NCBI RefSeq assembly: GCF_025399195.1
Contig: NW_026252117.1
Coordinates: 62,001 to 126,000, forward strand
Source of the DNA: Umbelopsis ramanniana AG
Lineage: Eukaryota > Mucoromycota > Umbelopsidomycetes > Umbelopsidales > Umbelopsidaceae
Length of the DNA stretch: 64,000 nt
Direction of reading: 5' to 3'
Below, in pieces: positions 1-10,116 of the stretch (position 1 is the first letter of the stretch; every line of letters begins with the position of its first letter). Under the pieces are notes generated by a model that did not search any database, was not told the DNA's origin, and was given only the letters and a program-made list of their open reading frames with translations. A program made the position numbers and the translations under genes.

Positions 1-2235
1 CACATTATCCGCAACAATACCGCTTCCCATTTGCTGAAACTCGCTGTCGCCTGTCATAGTCCATTGTAAACGTGGCTTGGGCAAGTTATTCAGATCAAAG
101 GCGTATACCCTTCCAACTCTCTGAGCTTCCGCAAGAGAGTAGCCAAATGCTCCAACAATCAAAAGACGGCGATCTCCATTTCCGATCAGCGATACTGCTC
201 TCCCAAAGTGTTCGTAGCGTTGTATCATTGGAGATGGCAAAACCATATCTGGTACTGACAGAGTGGGTGGATGGGACCTGTTGCTGTAAAACGCATACAC
301 GGCACCTGTTTGTAAATTTTGCTGCCGGCCGCAATAGGGGCATCCGACAACCAGATCCTTTTTACCATCTCCATTAATATCGATAGCATACAGACGAGAT
401 CCAAATCCATAGTTATTCTTTCTTTGTGGTAGAAATACGATGACATCTGGTTTTGCCGATAGTCCTACACCGGCTTTTCCATAATAAATATTAATAAAGC
501 CTTCTCCAGGTTCTCCAAATGGGCTCGCAACGGCTAAATCGTCGATTCCATCGTGATTGAAATCGAGGACAACCATGGTCCATCCGAATCGAGAATTAGC
601 AACATGGTTGTTCAGCTGAATACTGGAGGATGAGAAGATGTCGTTATTGTCAAGTTGAAGGTTTTCCTTTCGCCCATCCACCACCATGACAGCTCCACTA
701 TGAAGTTGTTGAGCCGAGTAGTAAGGAGCTGAAACTGCCACGTCTGGGTATTGATCATCATTGAAGTCACCAAGTACAATGTCGTAAGCGAGTCCTCCAG
801 ATGTTTGATTTGAAGTAAGCATCACATCTGAGCTAAATGTTTCGCATGTATCCAGGAAATTGCTATCGTCAAAAGTGGGAAGATTGACATTTAATACATG
901 CTGTTGTTTAGAACCTTCATCCGGGATAGTGGCCAGTGATAGTGACAAAAATCCATTTTTGTCATCCCAATCATCCAAAACACGGTATCCAGAGCTCTGA
1001 AGAAGTTGGACCTTTTCTTTGTGAGTAGCGCTGGATGAAGTGGAATGTGAGCTCAGTGGAGATCTTTCTACTGTATCCCAATGTGACGAGCACATAGTTC
1101 CAGATCCAGAATAGTAGTTCCCACTAAAATGGCTTGCAACTTCTCTCCAACAGCGGACCACTCTGGCCGTCATGTCTTGAATTCCACCACGGTAGTAGTG
1201 GTCTAGATTCTCAATCAGGAAAGGGCTTTGTTGTCCGTAGTAAGGAAACAGGTATTTGCCAAGCTTGAGGTCTGCCTTGAATGCAGTGTAGCCGACCTGC
1301 ATGCAGTAACGAAGATCCTCTTCTGAAGGAGTGGGTAGGTTGGTATGTTTATACATTTGACTATAAATATTTGCCAAGTCCCGCACAGGAACTGTCCAGG
1401 TAGCATTGAAGTACTTGAGTTCAGCTGAGTGTCTTAATGTGAACTCAGCACCGGCATCAGCGGCTACATGAGCTTTCGGGGTATTTCCATGGAAATTCTG
1501 GGCAGACATTGCATGTATAAAGCCGTCTTGAAATCCACCTAAGCCATGCCAGAAGACATCGGCGATATCGTGTGAGATGATGGCAAAAAGAAATGCGATA
1601 AGGCCCTAAGGTTTTGAACACTCATAAATATAGTACAATGGATAATAAAAAGATGAACATTGATAAAATTCGAAGATGCTTACCGTTGCTTCTTCTTGTC
1701 GGTCTGCCCACGGTTCAGGGTATTCATTGTGGATGTATTCAATGGCAGCTCTCACAAATGGTGGCCAGTGCGCTGAAGTAACAGTTAGAAATTGAAAAAT
1801 GAAAAATATTAATGTGGCATCCAAATGAAGAACTCATAACTCACCATCCTCGGAGAACTTTGAGTATCCCAGACATTGATAGCCCCTAAACCGGGCGAAG
1901 AAAAGCAAATGGTCAGTCCTAATTTAACTCATAGCAAACTATATGCCACAATTTGAAACCTATTGCTTTCATACCAGTCAGGGAAAAATGACCCAGCTTG
2001 CACATATGATGGAGAATCAAGCATATATCGAATATACTTTGCTGTCATGTTGCTGCCTGGGTTATTTTCTAACAAGTCGTTTGCACGGTGAGTGACCTCG
2101 TTATGAACGGAGCTTTCGGCTGTTGGTTAATACTTTGCAATAGGAGAAGGGCCAAAGTGCAGTTGCTTACATGCCACAGGCCATGACAATGGTTGACCAT
2201 GTGGGCAGCATTGCCCATACAATTGACCATTTCAT
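1..2235 (-). CDS. GPI-specific phospholipase D (5' part, truncated by window edge)
   Basis: Secreted-type glycosylphosphatidylinositol phospholipase D, which cleaves GPI anchors. Exons on the minus strand: 2235-2171, 2112-1975, 1885-1845, 1772-1684, 1605-1 (continues left); all joins keep frame. The start encodes a hydrophobic leader, then CGISVHNEVTHRA, matching the N-terminal Cys-Gly-His zinc-site start of animal GPLD1. The zinc-dependent phospholipase domain follows, with QAGSFFPDW, AHWPPF and ISHDIADVFWHGLG supplying the expected His/Asp ligands. The last exon carries FG-GAP beta-propeller repeats with calcium-loop motifs (LGDFNDDQYPDVAVSAP, LDFNHDGIDDLAVASP, IDINGDGKKDLVVGCP). The domain order equals the animal enzyme. 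The C-terminus lies outside the window. The gene diverges from the pyrophosphatase gene. Family assignment is strong; secretion and substrate are inferred from the family. Confidence 0.9.
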
Positions 2236-2982
2236 TGTGCGTCTGTTACTTTGAATTGTGAACAAACGACTAACAGGGTTCAGTAGATTGGATCATATAC
2301 TGTTTATTTAATTTTATAAGCGATTTGATAGATAGTGATAAACTCAATCTTCACAATAAATGATACAGTGCCTCTGCTTTCTTTTTATCGTTAGTTGCAG
2401 GTCGTATTTTATTGCATAATACCACAAACAGCCAAGATGAAAATCCTTTATGATACTATTCCCATCGGCTTTTGGTTTATATCATGGAAGCACTTTCGTA
2501 GATGGTTTTCAATTGCCATTAAGCTTTCGAAGGAATGCGATAATTTGCATAGATTCATTGACCAGATGATTTAATAGTTGTCTATTACACTGTTTATTCA
2601 TGAGAAGCATTAGCATTCTGGTAACTTGAGCACTTCAATTTGTATACTTTCATGCATGAGCAGACATTTCCAGATATTGCGGCAGTCTTTTGCTCATATA
2701 TCTTTTCCATTGAATATTCGGTCTATCCTTATTCTTCAAAAAATTAAGCAGAGGTGCTTCATGATGATGGTACGATACGATATTCGAAGTCATCGTAGGA
2801 TTAAAAAGCAGCAGCAGCATCCTGTCATCGCTGGCTAATAAAATATTCAATGTCCGAACTAAGCCTGGCAATCAGCTTCCAGATGAAGCATCACGTCAGC
2901 CTCCCCCCAGCATTGCAAACTCCCTGCCCCTGCTGGGACTGACTTTTTTTCTTCCTCTATCCTTCATCAACCATCTGTAAGA
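2236..2982. other. Divergent intergenic region
   Basis: Non-coding sequence between the divergently transcribed GPI-phospholipase D and pyrophosphatase genes. The part near 2930-2980 is pyrimidine-rich, as expected just upstream of a fungal start codon. The short open frames here have no recognisable protein features. No RNA gene or repeat was seen. Confidence 0.6.
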
Positions 2983-4402
2983 ATGTCTGACATTAAGACT
3001 CGTGTTGTTGGTGCGGCCAACACTCTGGATTACCGCATCTTCTTCGGTAAGTTATAGATCACTACAAATCTGGTTGAGAGATCTGTCAGTTTTCTTTTTT
3101 TTTTTCTTTATTCAACTTTTTGTCACCATCTATAGAAAAGAACGGTGTTCCCATTTCACCTTTCCACGATATTCCTCTTTTCGCCAATGCTGAGAAGACC
3201 ATCTTCAACATGGTTGTTGAGATCCCTCGTTGGACCAACGCTAAGCTTGAGGTAAGTTTCTATATTTTTGGACATGCATGGTGGTGCCAAAAAATACTTG
3301 ATCTTAATGGCCAAAAAAATTTGTGTTTATTTTGGAAATAGATCTCCAAGGAAGATGTTCTGAACCCAGTTAAGCAAGATATCAAGAAGGGCAAGCTCCG
3401 TTATGTTCGCAACTGCTTCCCCCACAAGGGTTACATCTGGAACTATGGTGCTCTTCCCCAAACTTGGGAAGATCCCAACCAGGTCAACCCTGAAACCAAG
3501 GCTCGCGGTGATAACGATCCCATTGATGTCTGCGAAATTGGTGAGCAAGTTGCTTACCCTGGCCAGATCAAGCAAGTCAAGGTTCTCGGTATCATGGCTT
3601 TGCTCGATGAAGGCGAGACTGACTGGAAGATCATTGTCATTGATGTCAATGACCCGCTCGCTCCCAAGCTCAACGGTAAATACTTTTAAGCTTTCCCGGA
3701 TATGTAATCTTTTCGGCTTTGAGGGGTTTAGATACTAAGACGCGTTCCTTTGTATAGACATTGAGGATGTTGAGAAGCACTTGCCTGGTTTAGTTCGCGC
3801 CACTAATGAATGGTTCCGCATCTACAAGATTCCTGATGGCAAGCCTGAAAACGTTTTCGCCTTCAGCGGCGAAGCCAAGAACAAGGTAATATATATGAGT
3901 GGAAGAGACGGAATAAAAACTTAATATGACGGAAAATAGGAACGTAACTTTTTTATTGACCTTTTCCCCCAACCTCTATTAGAAATATGCCACTGATATT
4001 ATCCATGAGACTCACGAGGCTTGGAAGGGTTTGATCAACGGCACCAGCGACAAGAACTCGATTAGCGCGTATGTATTCAATTCTTTATTATCATTGGCTT
4101 AGATGACTGATTGATGTGATGGAGATTATATTGGCTGACAATCAACTTTGTTTATTTTCTGAACTTTAGTGTCAATGTGACTGTCGAAGGCTCTGCTTTC
4201 AAGGTCTCGCCTGATGATGCCGTCATCAAGAATCTCCCTGCTGTAAGCGTCTTTTCATATTTTTCAACCGCAGCCACGTGACATTTATCTAAGCTTGATT
4301 GTCATATTGACTTCGTTTATCCAACAGGCATCCAACCTCGCTCCTGCTCCCATTGATTCTTCCATCGACAAGTGGTTCTTCATTAGCGGCCAAACTGTTT
4401 AA
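2983..4402 (+). CDS. IPP1: Soluble inorganic pyrophosphatase
   Basis: Family I inorganic pyrophosphatase, hydrolysing pyrophosphate to phosphate in the cytosol and pulling biosynthetic reactions forward. Seven exons: 2983-3046, 3136-3251, 3342-3675, 3758-3885, 3983-4068, 4170-4242, 4328-4402, giving 291 residues (yeast Ipp1 is 287). The metal-binding signature [11 protein letters not shown] lies near residue 117. The surrounding blocks [33 protein letters not shown] and [17 protein letters not shown] are diagnostic of the eukaryotic branch. The start [18 protein letters not shown] is the first ATG and fits the family N-terminus. The C-terminus ends in DKWFFISG, also typical. No targeting peptide is visible, so the cytosolic form is more likely than the mitochondrial one. 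Confidence 0.97.
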
Positions 4403-4663
4403 TAGACGGGATGTTTAATGTACATGAATGATTTTTTTCTTCACACAATAAAAAAAAAGCACAGTGGAGAAAACCTGAAAAAGAAAATGTTCCAAAAATA
4501 CTAAGTGCGGTTAAAGCGGCATGGACTTTTTTTTTTTTTTTACTCCTCCCAATAAGCGAACTCAGACGGAGCAGGCAGCGCTCATTGAGCCGGGATAAAT
4601 TTTCAGTTATTCTTTCCTATCCTCCTTTCTCTTCTTCTCTTTCACTTTTACTTCTTCAATATC

Positions 4664-7456
4664 ATGTGGAGACGCCTGTCTCGTTCCCAAAAGCTTCTGG
4701 CAACCGCTGCTTCTGCAACCGGTGTTGGAGGTGCTTATTTATTCTACGCAGAGTCCCAACGTACTCGCCAAAGACATGCACAGTACATGGCAACCTTGAA
4801 CGGCCTTCCAGTTGCCCATGCTGAGTCACTTCAAGCACATGCAGGTGTGGTCGAAACTGACATCAAGCCTCACGACTTCTGGGCTCCTCCTTCTCGCCAG
4901 GAAATGTTGAATAAGCTCAAGGGATTGGATAAAGACGGTCAGAAAGCCAAGGAACATGAAGAATTTGATCTTCTGATTGTGGGTGGCGGCGCTACGGGTG
5001 CCGGTGTTGCTCTGGATGCTACTACCCGTGGTCTGAACGTCGCACTTGTTGAGAGAGATGATTTTGCTTCTGGTAAGTGTGGTCATTCATAGCTAAACCC
5101 CTGCCCTTCCTATATTAATTTACACGGTATGTTCAGGTACCTCATCTAGATCAACCAAGCTTGTTCACGGTGGTGTTAGATATCTTCAAAAGGCTATCCA
5201 AGAGTTGGATTATGAGCAGTACAAGTTGGTGGTCGAAGCTCTTCACGAGCGTAAGATCTTCTTGGATATCGCACCATATCTTTCTCACCAACTTCCCATT
5301 ATGTTGCCAGTCTACAAGTACGTATCTATGACTCGTTCTTTCTTTTTTTAATGCGGATGTTCATTGGCGGTCCATTTCTCTTTCCGCTGACACTAAACAA
5401 ATTCCCATTGTTTTGCAGGTGGTGGCAAGTGCCTTACTATTGGATCGGCTGTAAGATGTATGACTGGTTTGCGGGTAGAGAAGCTCTTGAAAGCAGTTAT
5501 GTGTTGACTCGATCCAAGGCCTTGGAAGCGTTCCCTATGCTGAAGAAGGATGAATTGGTTGGAGCTCTAGTGTATTATGACGGTAAGACATTCGCTCTTG
5601 AATTTTTCACAAGCAATTGGCCCTTGTATTTTCAAAGCCAGTCTGGCTAATCCTCAGTAACTTCCCTTTTTGGTAGGTCAACATAATGACGCCAGAATGA
5701 ATGTTGCACTCGCACTGACGGCTGTCAATCATGGTGCTACCATGGCAAATCACTGCGAAGTGAAGAGCTTGACAAAGGATGAGAATGGCAACGTCAATGG
5801 TGCTGTGCTTTGTGACGTCTTTACTGGTGATGAGTGGACCGTGAAAGCCAAGGTAATTTAACGTCATAATCTGTTTTTCAAACCCGAAATTGAATTTATC
5901 CATGTTAATGTGATTTTTTTTATTGCAACCAACCAGGGTGTCATCAACGCAACTGGTCCATTCACAGATGGCCTACGCAAGATGGACGATAAGGAAAACT
6001 CAGAAATTGTTGCTCCATCCGCTGGTGTCCATATCATCCTTCCCAACTACTACAGTCCTGGAAACATGGGATTGTTGGACCCTGCTACCTCCGATGGTCG
6101 TGTCATTTTCTTCCTTCCTTGGCAAGGAAATACCATTGCTGGTACCACTGGTATGTTTTCAAATGGAGCGATACTTTGAATATCATCATAGAATTCCTAC
6201 TCACGATGGACATCCTTGCCTTATTTAGACTCTCCCACTGAAGTGACCCACAATCCCCTTCCTAAAGAAGAAGAGATTCAATGGATTTTGAATGAAGTTG
6301 AACATTATCTCAGCCCTGGTAAGTTTTCTTGGCCATCTACTGATTTTGCTTTCATGATGTTTTGGTTAACACGAATGATGATTCAGATGTCAAGGTCCGT
6401 CGCGGAGATGTCTTGGCCGCTTGGTCTGGTATTCGTCCACTAGTCCGTGATCCCAATGCTACCAAGACGGAGGCATTGGTCCGAAACCACATGATCCACG
6501 TCAGTGAGAACAAACTCCTTACTATTGCTGGTGGAAAGTGGACCACCTACCGTGCTATGGCCCAGGAAACAGTTGATCGTGCTATCCAGGAATTCAACCT
6601 TAAGCCTACTCATCCTGAGTGCAGAACTGAAGTCATTCGATTGATAGGTTCGCACGCCTATTCCAATACTATGTTCATTAAGCTCATTCAACACTTTGGT
6701 ATGGAGACTGAAGTTGCTCAGCATTTGGCTAACAGCTACGGTGACCGTGCTTGGGCTGTTGGAACCATGGCTGATGCTACCCACCAACGCTGGCCAGTGT
6801 TTGGTAAGCGTCTCAGCCCACAATACCCATACATTGAAGCCGAAGTTCGCTATGCTGTTCGCCGTGAATACGCCAGCACTGTTGTTGATGTCATTGCCCG
6901 CCGTACTCGTATCGCTTTCTTGAATGCTCAAGCCGCTTTGGAATCTTTGCCTCGTGTTATCGAAATTATGTCTGATGAATTGAAGTGGAGCAAGGAACGT
7001 CAAAAGAAGGAGTTCGATGATGCCGTTGAATTCTTGACCACCATGGGTTTGCCCAGCTCCAGCTCTCAAATCGTCTACCCAGTGACCAAGGACCATCACC
7101 CCGCCGGTGCTCCCATTGAGAATGCCAAGTCACATGATGCCATCTTCTCTAGAGCTCGCTTCCTTCCTGATGAGCTCAAGGAGTTCCAATCTGTTTTCAG
7201 CGAATTGGATCATGACAAGGACGGTCATTTGAAGGCCGAAGATCTTCCCAAAGTCTTTTCTCGACTAGGTGTTCCAGTCAAGCAGGATGTTCTTGATGCC
7301 GCCATCAAGGCTTTGGACAATACCAGTAACTCCTCAGTAGAATTCAGCGAGTTCTTGGAAATCATGAGTCAGGTCAAGGATATTGAAATCCGTCGACATT
7401 TGACTAATGAGAAGGGCGGTAAAATTAGTCTTGAACGTAGTGGTGGAGGTGTTTAA
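4664..7456 (+). CDS. GUT2: Mitochondrial FAD-dependent glycerol-3-phosphate dehydrogenase with C-terminal EF-hand
   Basis: Oxidises glycerol-3-phosphate to dihydroxyacetone phosphate and passes electrons to ubiquinone at the outer face of the inner mitochondrial membrane. Exons: 4664-5072, 5137-5317, 5419-5582, 5677-5852, 5937-6150, 6229-6318, 6387-7456; 767 residues. The Arg-rich N-terminus followed by a short hydrophobic stretch suits mitochondrial import. The FAD-binding GGGATGAG begins near residue 107. GTSSRSTKLVHGGVRYLQ, AAWSGIRPLVRDP and TIAGGKWTTYR are family signatures. After the catalytic part comes a canonical EF-hand calcium loop, DHDKDGHLKAED (about residues 686-697), and a second, degenerate hand. 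Animal GPD2 has this arrangement; yeast Gut2 lacks it. Calcium regulation is inferred from the loop. It is not the cytosolic NAD-dependent enzyme. Confidence 0.96.
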
Positions 7457-7863
7457 ATGACCTGCTGGCATCCTCTTTATCTATACATTGTATTATAGTT
7501 TTTTTTGATTGTATTAAGAAATACATATACATTCATTCATCCAATTTCCTTCTGTCACGTTGATGTGTTCGATTGAAATATGTACAAATGCGGGAGGGGG
7601 GGGGTCATGCAAAATAAAAAAGAGTGAACCAATTCAATCGCACACCAACGGTGATACTACTGAAGCTTTCATGGGTTGATGTAGCTACAACCACCTCGGG
7701 CTCATATCCCTCTGTTGATTGGATTTCAACTGTCTAAGGAACAGAACAAAGAAGAATTTTTTTCTACAAGATTCTTTTTCCATAAAATCGAATTTTCGGA
7801 AGTTGACCCTGCTTTTCATACCAAAGTTGTCCTATCGACAGTCCACACAAAGAAAAGTCAAAG
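7457..7863. other. Intergenic region
   Basis: About 400 bases between two genes on the same strand. It holds the GUT2 3' end, a G-run near 7596-7605, and the promoter and leader of the next gene. No open frame with protein-like features was seen. Confidence 0.6.
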
Positions 7864-9165
7864 ATGGACAAGCACATCTCTGATGATGATGACTTCTATA
7901 CTGATGAAGAAGACGAAGAATGGAACGCTCCCATTACCGCAGCTTGGGGTGCCCCGTCGTCCGAGCAAGAACCTGGATCTGTTGAAGAAAATGACGGATC
8001 TGGCGACGTTAACGGTTGGCATCAAATTGCAGATCCCAACGCAAAGTTACGAGCAGATGGTGTGGGCGCTGGAAACCTACATCGTCAAGGAAAAAATTTC
8101 AAACCTGTGGACGAGTCCTACATTGTGAATCAGAGATTGGGTAAAGCTGCACCCAAGAAAACTCAAGCGAAACCTGTACCAGTCCATACGAAAGCGACAC
8201 CTAAGGTCAGCATTCGATCTGTTTCTGGAAGCAAACCTCCTCATGTCATTTCGGCCCCTGAAGCGGGAAAGAAGGCTGCAAAAAAGGCTCGTCAAGCTGC
8301 CCTTGCACTTGCTGCAGAACGAGCTCGTGCGGTTGAAATGGCCGCCGCAAAGAAAAGACCACCTTCAAAAGTGGAGGATGTACAGGTTCAGTCAACTTGG
8401 GCTGCTGGTGCTTCGCTAGTCACAACGCCCTTCTGGGAACAGTCTTCTTCGATGTCGTCGGTACACGCACGACAACCACAGCAGCAAAACGAAGCACAAA
8501 GCGGGAAACCATCTCGAACTCCTGTCGCTCAAACTCAAAAGCCTGCCTTTACGCCTGCGCCAGCACCACAGTCAGCAAGTAAGTTTGGTATGCAGATCAA
8601 AGGTCTCGGCGAGAGCATGAGGAAACTGGAGATAGCAAGAGCTGCTTCAGCTGCTCAAGCTGCTGAAGATGCCCGTTCTTCAGCAAGATCTGTATCAACA
8701 GGGCGTGATGTTGCGGCCAAATCAAAAAGCGTTCCGCCAGAAACCAGGCACACCCCTAAGCCAGCAATTCCCTTAAACAAACCTAATTCAGCACCTCCAA
8801 AACTAAAAACAAAGCAGGAGCCAGTCCAGCCTTCTAAGCCAAGGCAACCAACATCCTTTACACCAGCTCCTGCTCCAAAACCAACCACTAGCACAAAGGA
8901 AATCAGTTCAGCTCATTCGAAGTGGGCCAACCCTGCTGCTGTGCCTGCAGCTATACTTTTCACTTTGAATATTGAACTAGAGAAAGGAGAAACGATGCCA
9001 ATTACCATTCGAGCGAACGATGATCCTAGACAGCTGGCTGTAGCATTTGTTGAACGTTTCCGAAAGCGCAGCGGTGACGGAGCGTCCGTAAACAATAACA
9101 ATGTTGTGGAAGCCTTGACCCATCTCATTCAGCAGCAAATTAAAATCAAGTCTGGCAAAGCGTAG
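7864..9165 (+). CDS. Hypothetical acidic, Ala/Pro/Lys-rich protein with conserved-looking C-terminal domain
   Basis: A single-exon 433-residue open frame starting at ATG 7864, with no recognised family. The first 25 residues are highly acidic (SDDDDFYTDEEDEEW). The middle is disordered and low in complexity, rich in Ala, Lys, Pro, Ser and Gln, including the Ala/Arg/Lys-rich stretch KKAAKKARQAALALAAERAR, which may form a helix. The final 75 residues look folded: ILFTLNIELEKGETMPITIR followed by ANDDPRQLAVAFVERF and a closing helix. This is a beta-strand pair plus Asp-Asp-Pro plus helix pattern. Absence of introns sets it apart from nearly all neighbours. Codon use resembles the neighbours and the frame is long, so I believe it is real. 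Function is unknown; a scaffold or cytoskeletal adaptor is only a guess. Confidence 0.75.
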   Translation: MDKHISDDDDFYTDEEDEEWNAPITAAWGAPSSEQEPGSVEENDGSGDVNGWHQIADPNAKLRADGVGAGNLHRQGKNFKPVDESYIVNQRLGKAAPKKTQAKPVPVHTKATPKVSIRSVSGSKPPHVISAPEAGKKAAKKARQAALALAAERARAVEMAAAKKRPPSKVEDVQVQSTWAAGASLVTTPFWEQSSSMSSVHARQPQQQNEAQSGKPSRTPVAQTQKPAFTPAPAPQSASKFGMQIKGLGESMRKLEIARAASAAQAAEDARSSARSVSTGRDVAAKSKSVPPETRHTPKPAIPLNKPNSAPPKLKTKQEPVQPSKPRQPTSFTPAPAPKPTTSTKEISSAHSKWANPAAVPAAILFTLNIELEKGETMPITIRANDDPRQLAVAFVERFRKRSGDGASVNNNNVVEALTHLIQQQIKIKSGKA

Positions 9166-9476
9166 ATATCAAATCTCTATCGCTATGTCAGTCAATCTAT
9201 ACTGCTAATTTTTCATTCGATCCATCCTATTTCAACACTTATTTGTTTTAATTCGATTGTCACCAAACTGTAGATGATACCAAAATATATGAATGCATTC
9301 CAAATAATGGGTAATGTTGAGGGTTAATGGAGGTATTGGTGATACCGCGTAATTTCGCGATTTTAGTGATGTGAAAAATGCGTTTTGTTGAGTCTGACTG
9401 GCTTCCAAGATACACAGTGCCAATGGCGGCGACTTTGCCATTCCATAAAATTTTCTTCATTCACCGGACGATAGCC

Positions 9477-9695
9477 CTATCCTTTCATCTCATCCTCTTG
9501 CAGCCGGTCGTAGACTGCCTTTGTATCCTGAGAGCTCCCTGATGAAACGTCCTGAAGGGGCGGTATTTGTCGCGCAGTCGAAAGAGAGTGCTGAATAAGC
9601 ACGCTCCATGTTAATAATTTCATAGTCATCACGACACGAAGGAAGTTTCTGTCATACAGCTTGTGCTCCGAAAGGGAGCGGGCTTCTGATGGCAT
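9477..9695 (-). CDS. Possible small protein of 72 residues
   Basis: ATG-initiated open frame between the unknown gene at 7864 and the ribonucleotide reductase gene. It starts MPSEARSLSEHKLYDRNF, then has a moderately hydrophobic segment (LRVVMTMKLLTWSVLIQ) and a polar, acidic tail. The pattern would suit a small mitochondrial or membrane-associated protein, but I recognise no family. It could be an exon of a larger gene or a chance frame. Evidence is limited to an intact ATG-to-stop frame in otherwise empty sequence. Confidence 0.3.
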   Translation of the reverse strand: MPSEARSLSEHKLYDRNFLRVVMTMKLLTWSVLIQHSLSTARQIPPLQDVSSGSSQDTKAVYDRLQEDEMKG

Positions 9696-10051
9696 GATCT
9701 AGGCTCTTGTCCCGTATCATGTAGTATTCGCGTTGAAGAAACATTTTTTCAATATACTATCGAAGGGTAAACGACACGTTACAAGTCAACCATATGTCGT
9801 TGGCTGTTGACCGCCTATCGCGTGTCTGGGCAAAGAGCATTGGTAGCAGTAGTTCATTTGTCACATCGAGCAGTATAATACGCAATCACTTACATTTGCA
9901 TGAGCATACTCCTATCGAATATTCGCGTATCATTCTTGCTTGGTTATATACGAGGGGTTCGTATAATATAAACAGAAGTGGATGCGAAGACACCATGACA
10001 CGCTTTGAAATTGAAGCAGCGCAGTGAAAAAAAAAAATCCAGACGATATTC

Positions 10052-10068
10052 GACGCGACAAGCGCGTC
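10052..10068. promoter_or_regulatory. Inverted ACGCG (MCB-like) element upstream of RNR1
   Basis: GACGCG at 10052-10057 and its exact reverse complement CGCGTC at 10063-10068 are separated by five bases (ACAAG), about 50 bases before the RNR1 start codon. ACGCG is the core of the MluI cell-cycle box bound by MBF/DSC1, which drives S-phase transcription of ribonucleotide reductase in yeasts. The arrangement is seen directly; factor binding is inferred. Confidence 0.5.
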
Positions 10069-10116
10069 TGAATTTTTTTTTCTCCCTTTCTTTTTCCTTT
10101 TCTTCCCTTCCAATCG

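Larger units (their letters stand above)
9166..10116. other. Intergenic region upstream of ribonucleotide reductase
   Basis: About 950 bases. Apart from the possible small gene at 9477-9695 on the minus strand, I see no supported gene. The distal part, 10020-10116, carries an A-run, an inverted GACGCG repeat and a long pyrimidine tract immediately before the RNR1 start, typical of a strong fungal core promoter and leader. Confidence 0.6.

Noticed and set aside
6440-7099. 219-codon open frame on the minus strand
   Set aside because: Antisense to the large last exon of GUT2.
9794-10027. 77-codon frame with mitochondrial-presequence look and a HLHLHE stretch reminiscent of succinyl-CoA ligase beta N-termini
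   Set aside because: No catalytic part follows anywhere downstream, and the resemblance covers only a few residues; it overlaps the RNR1 promoter.
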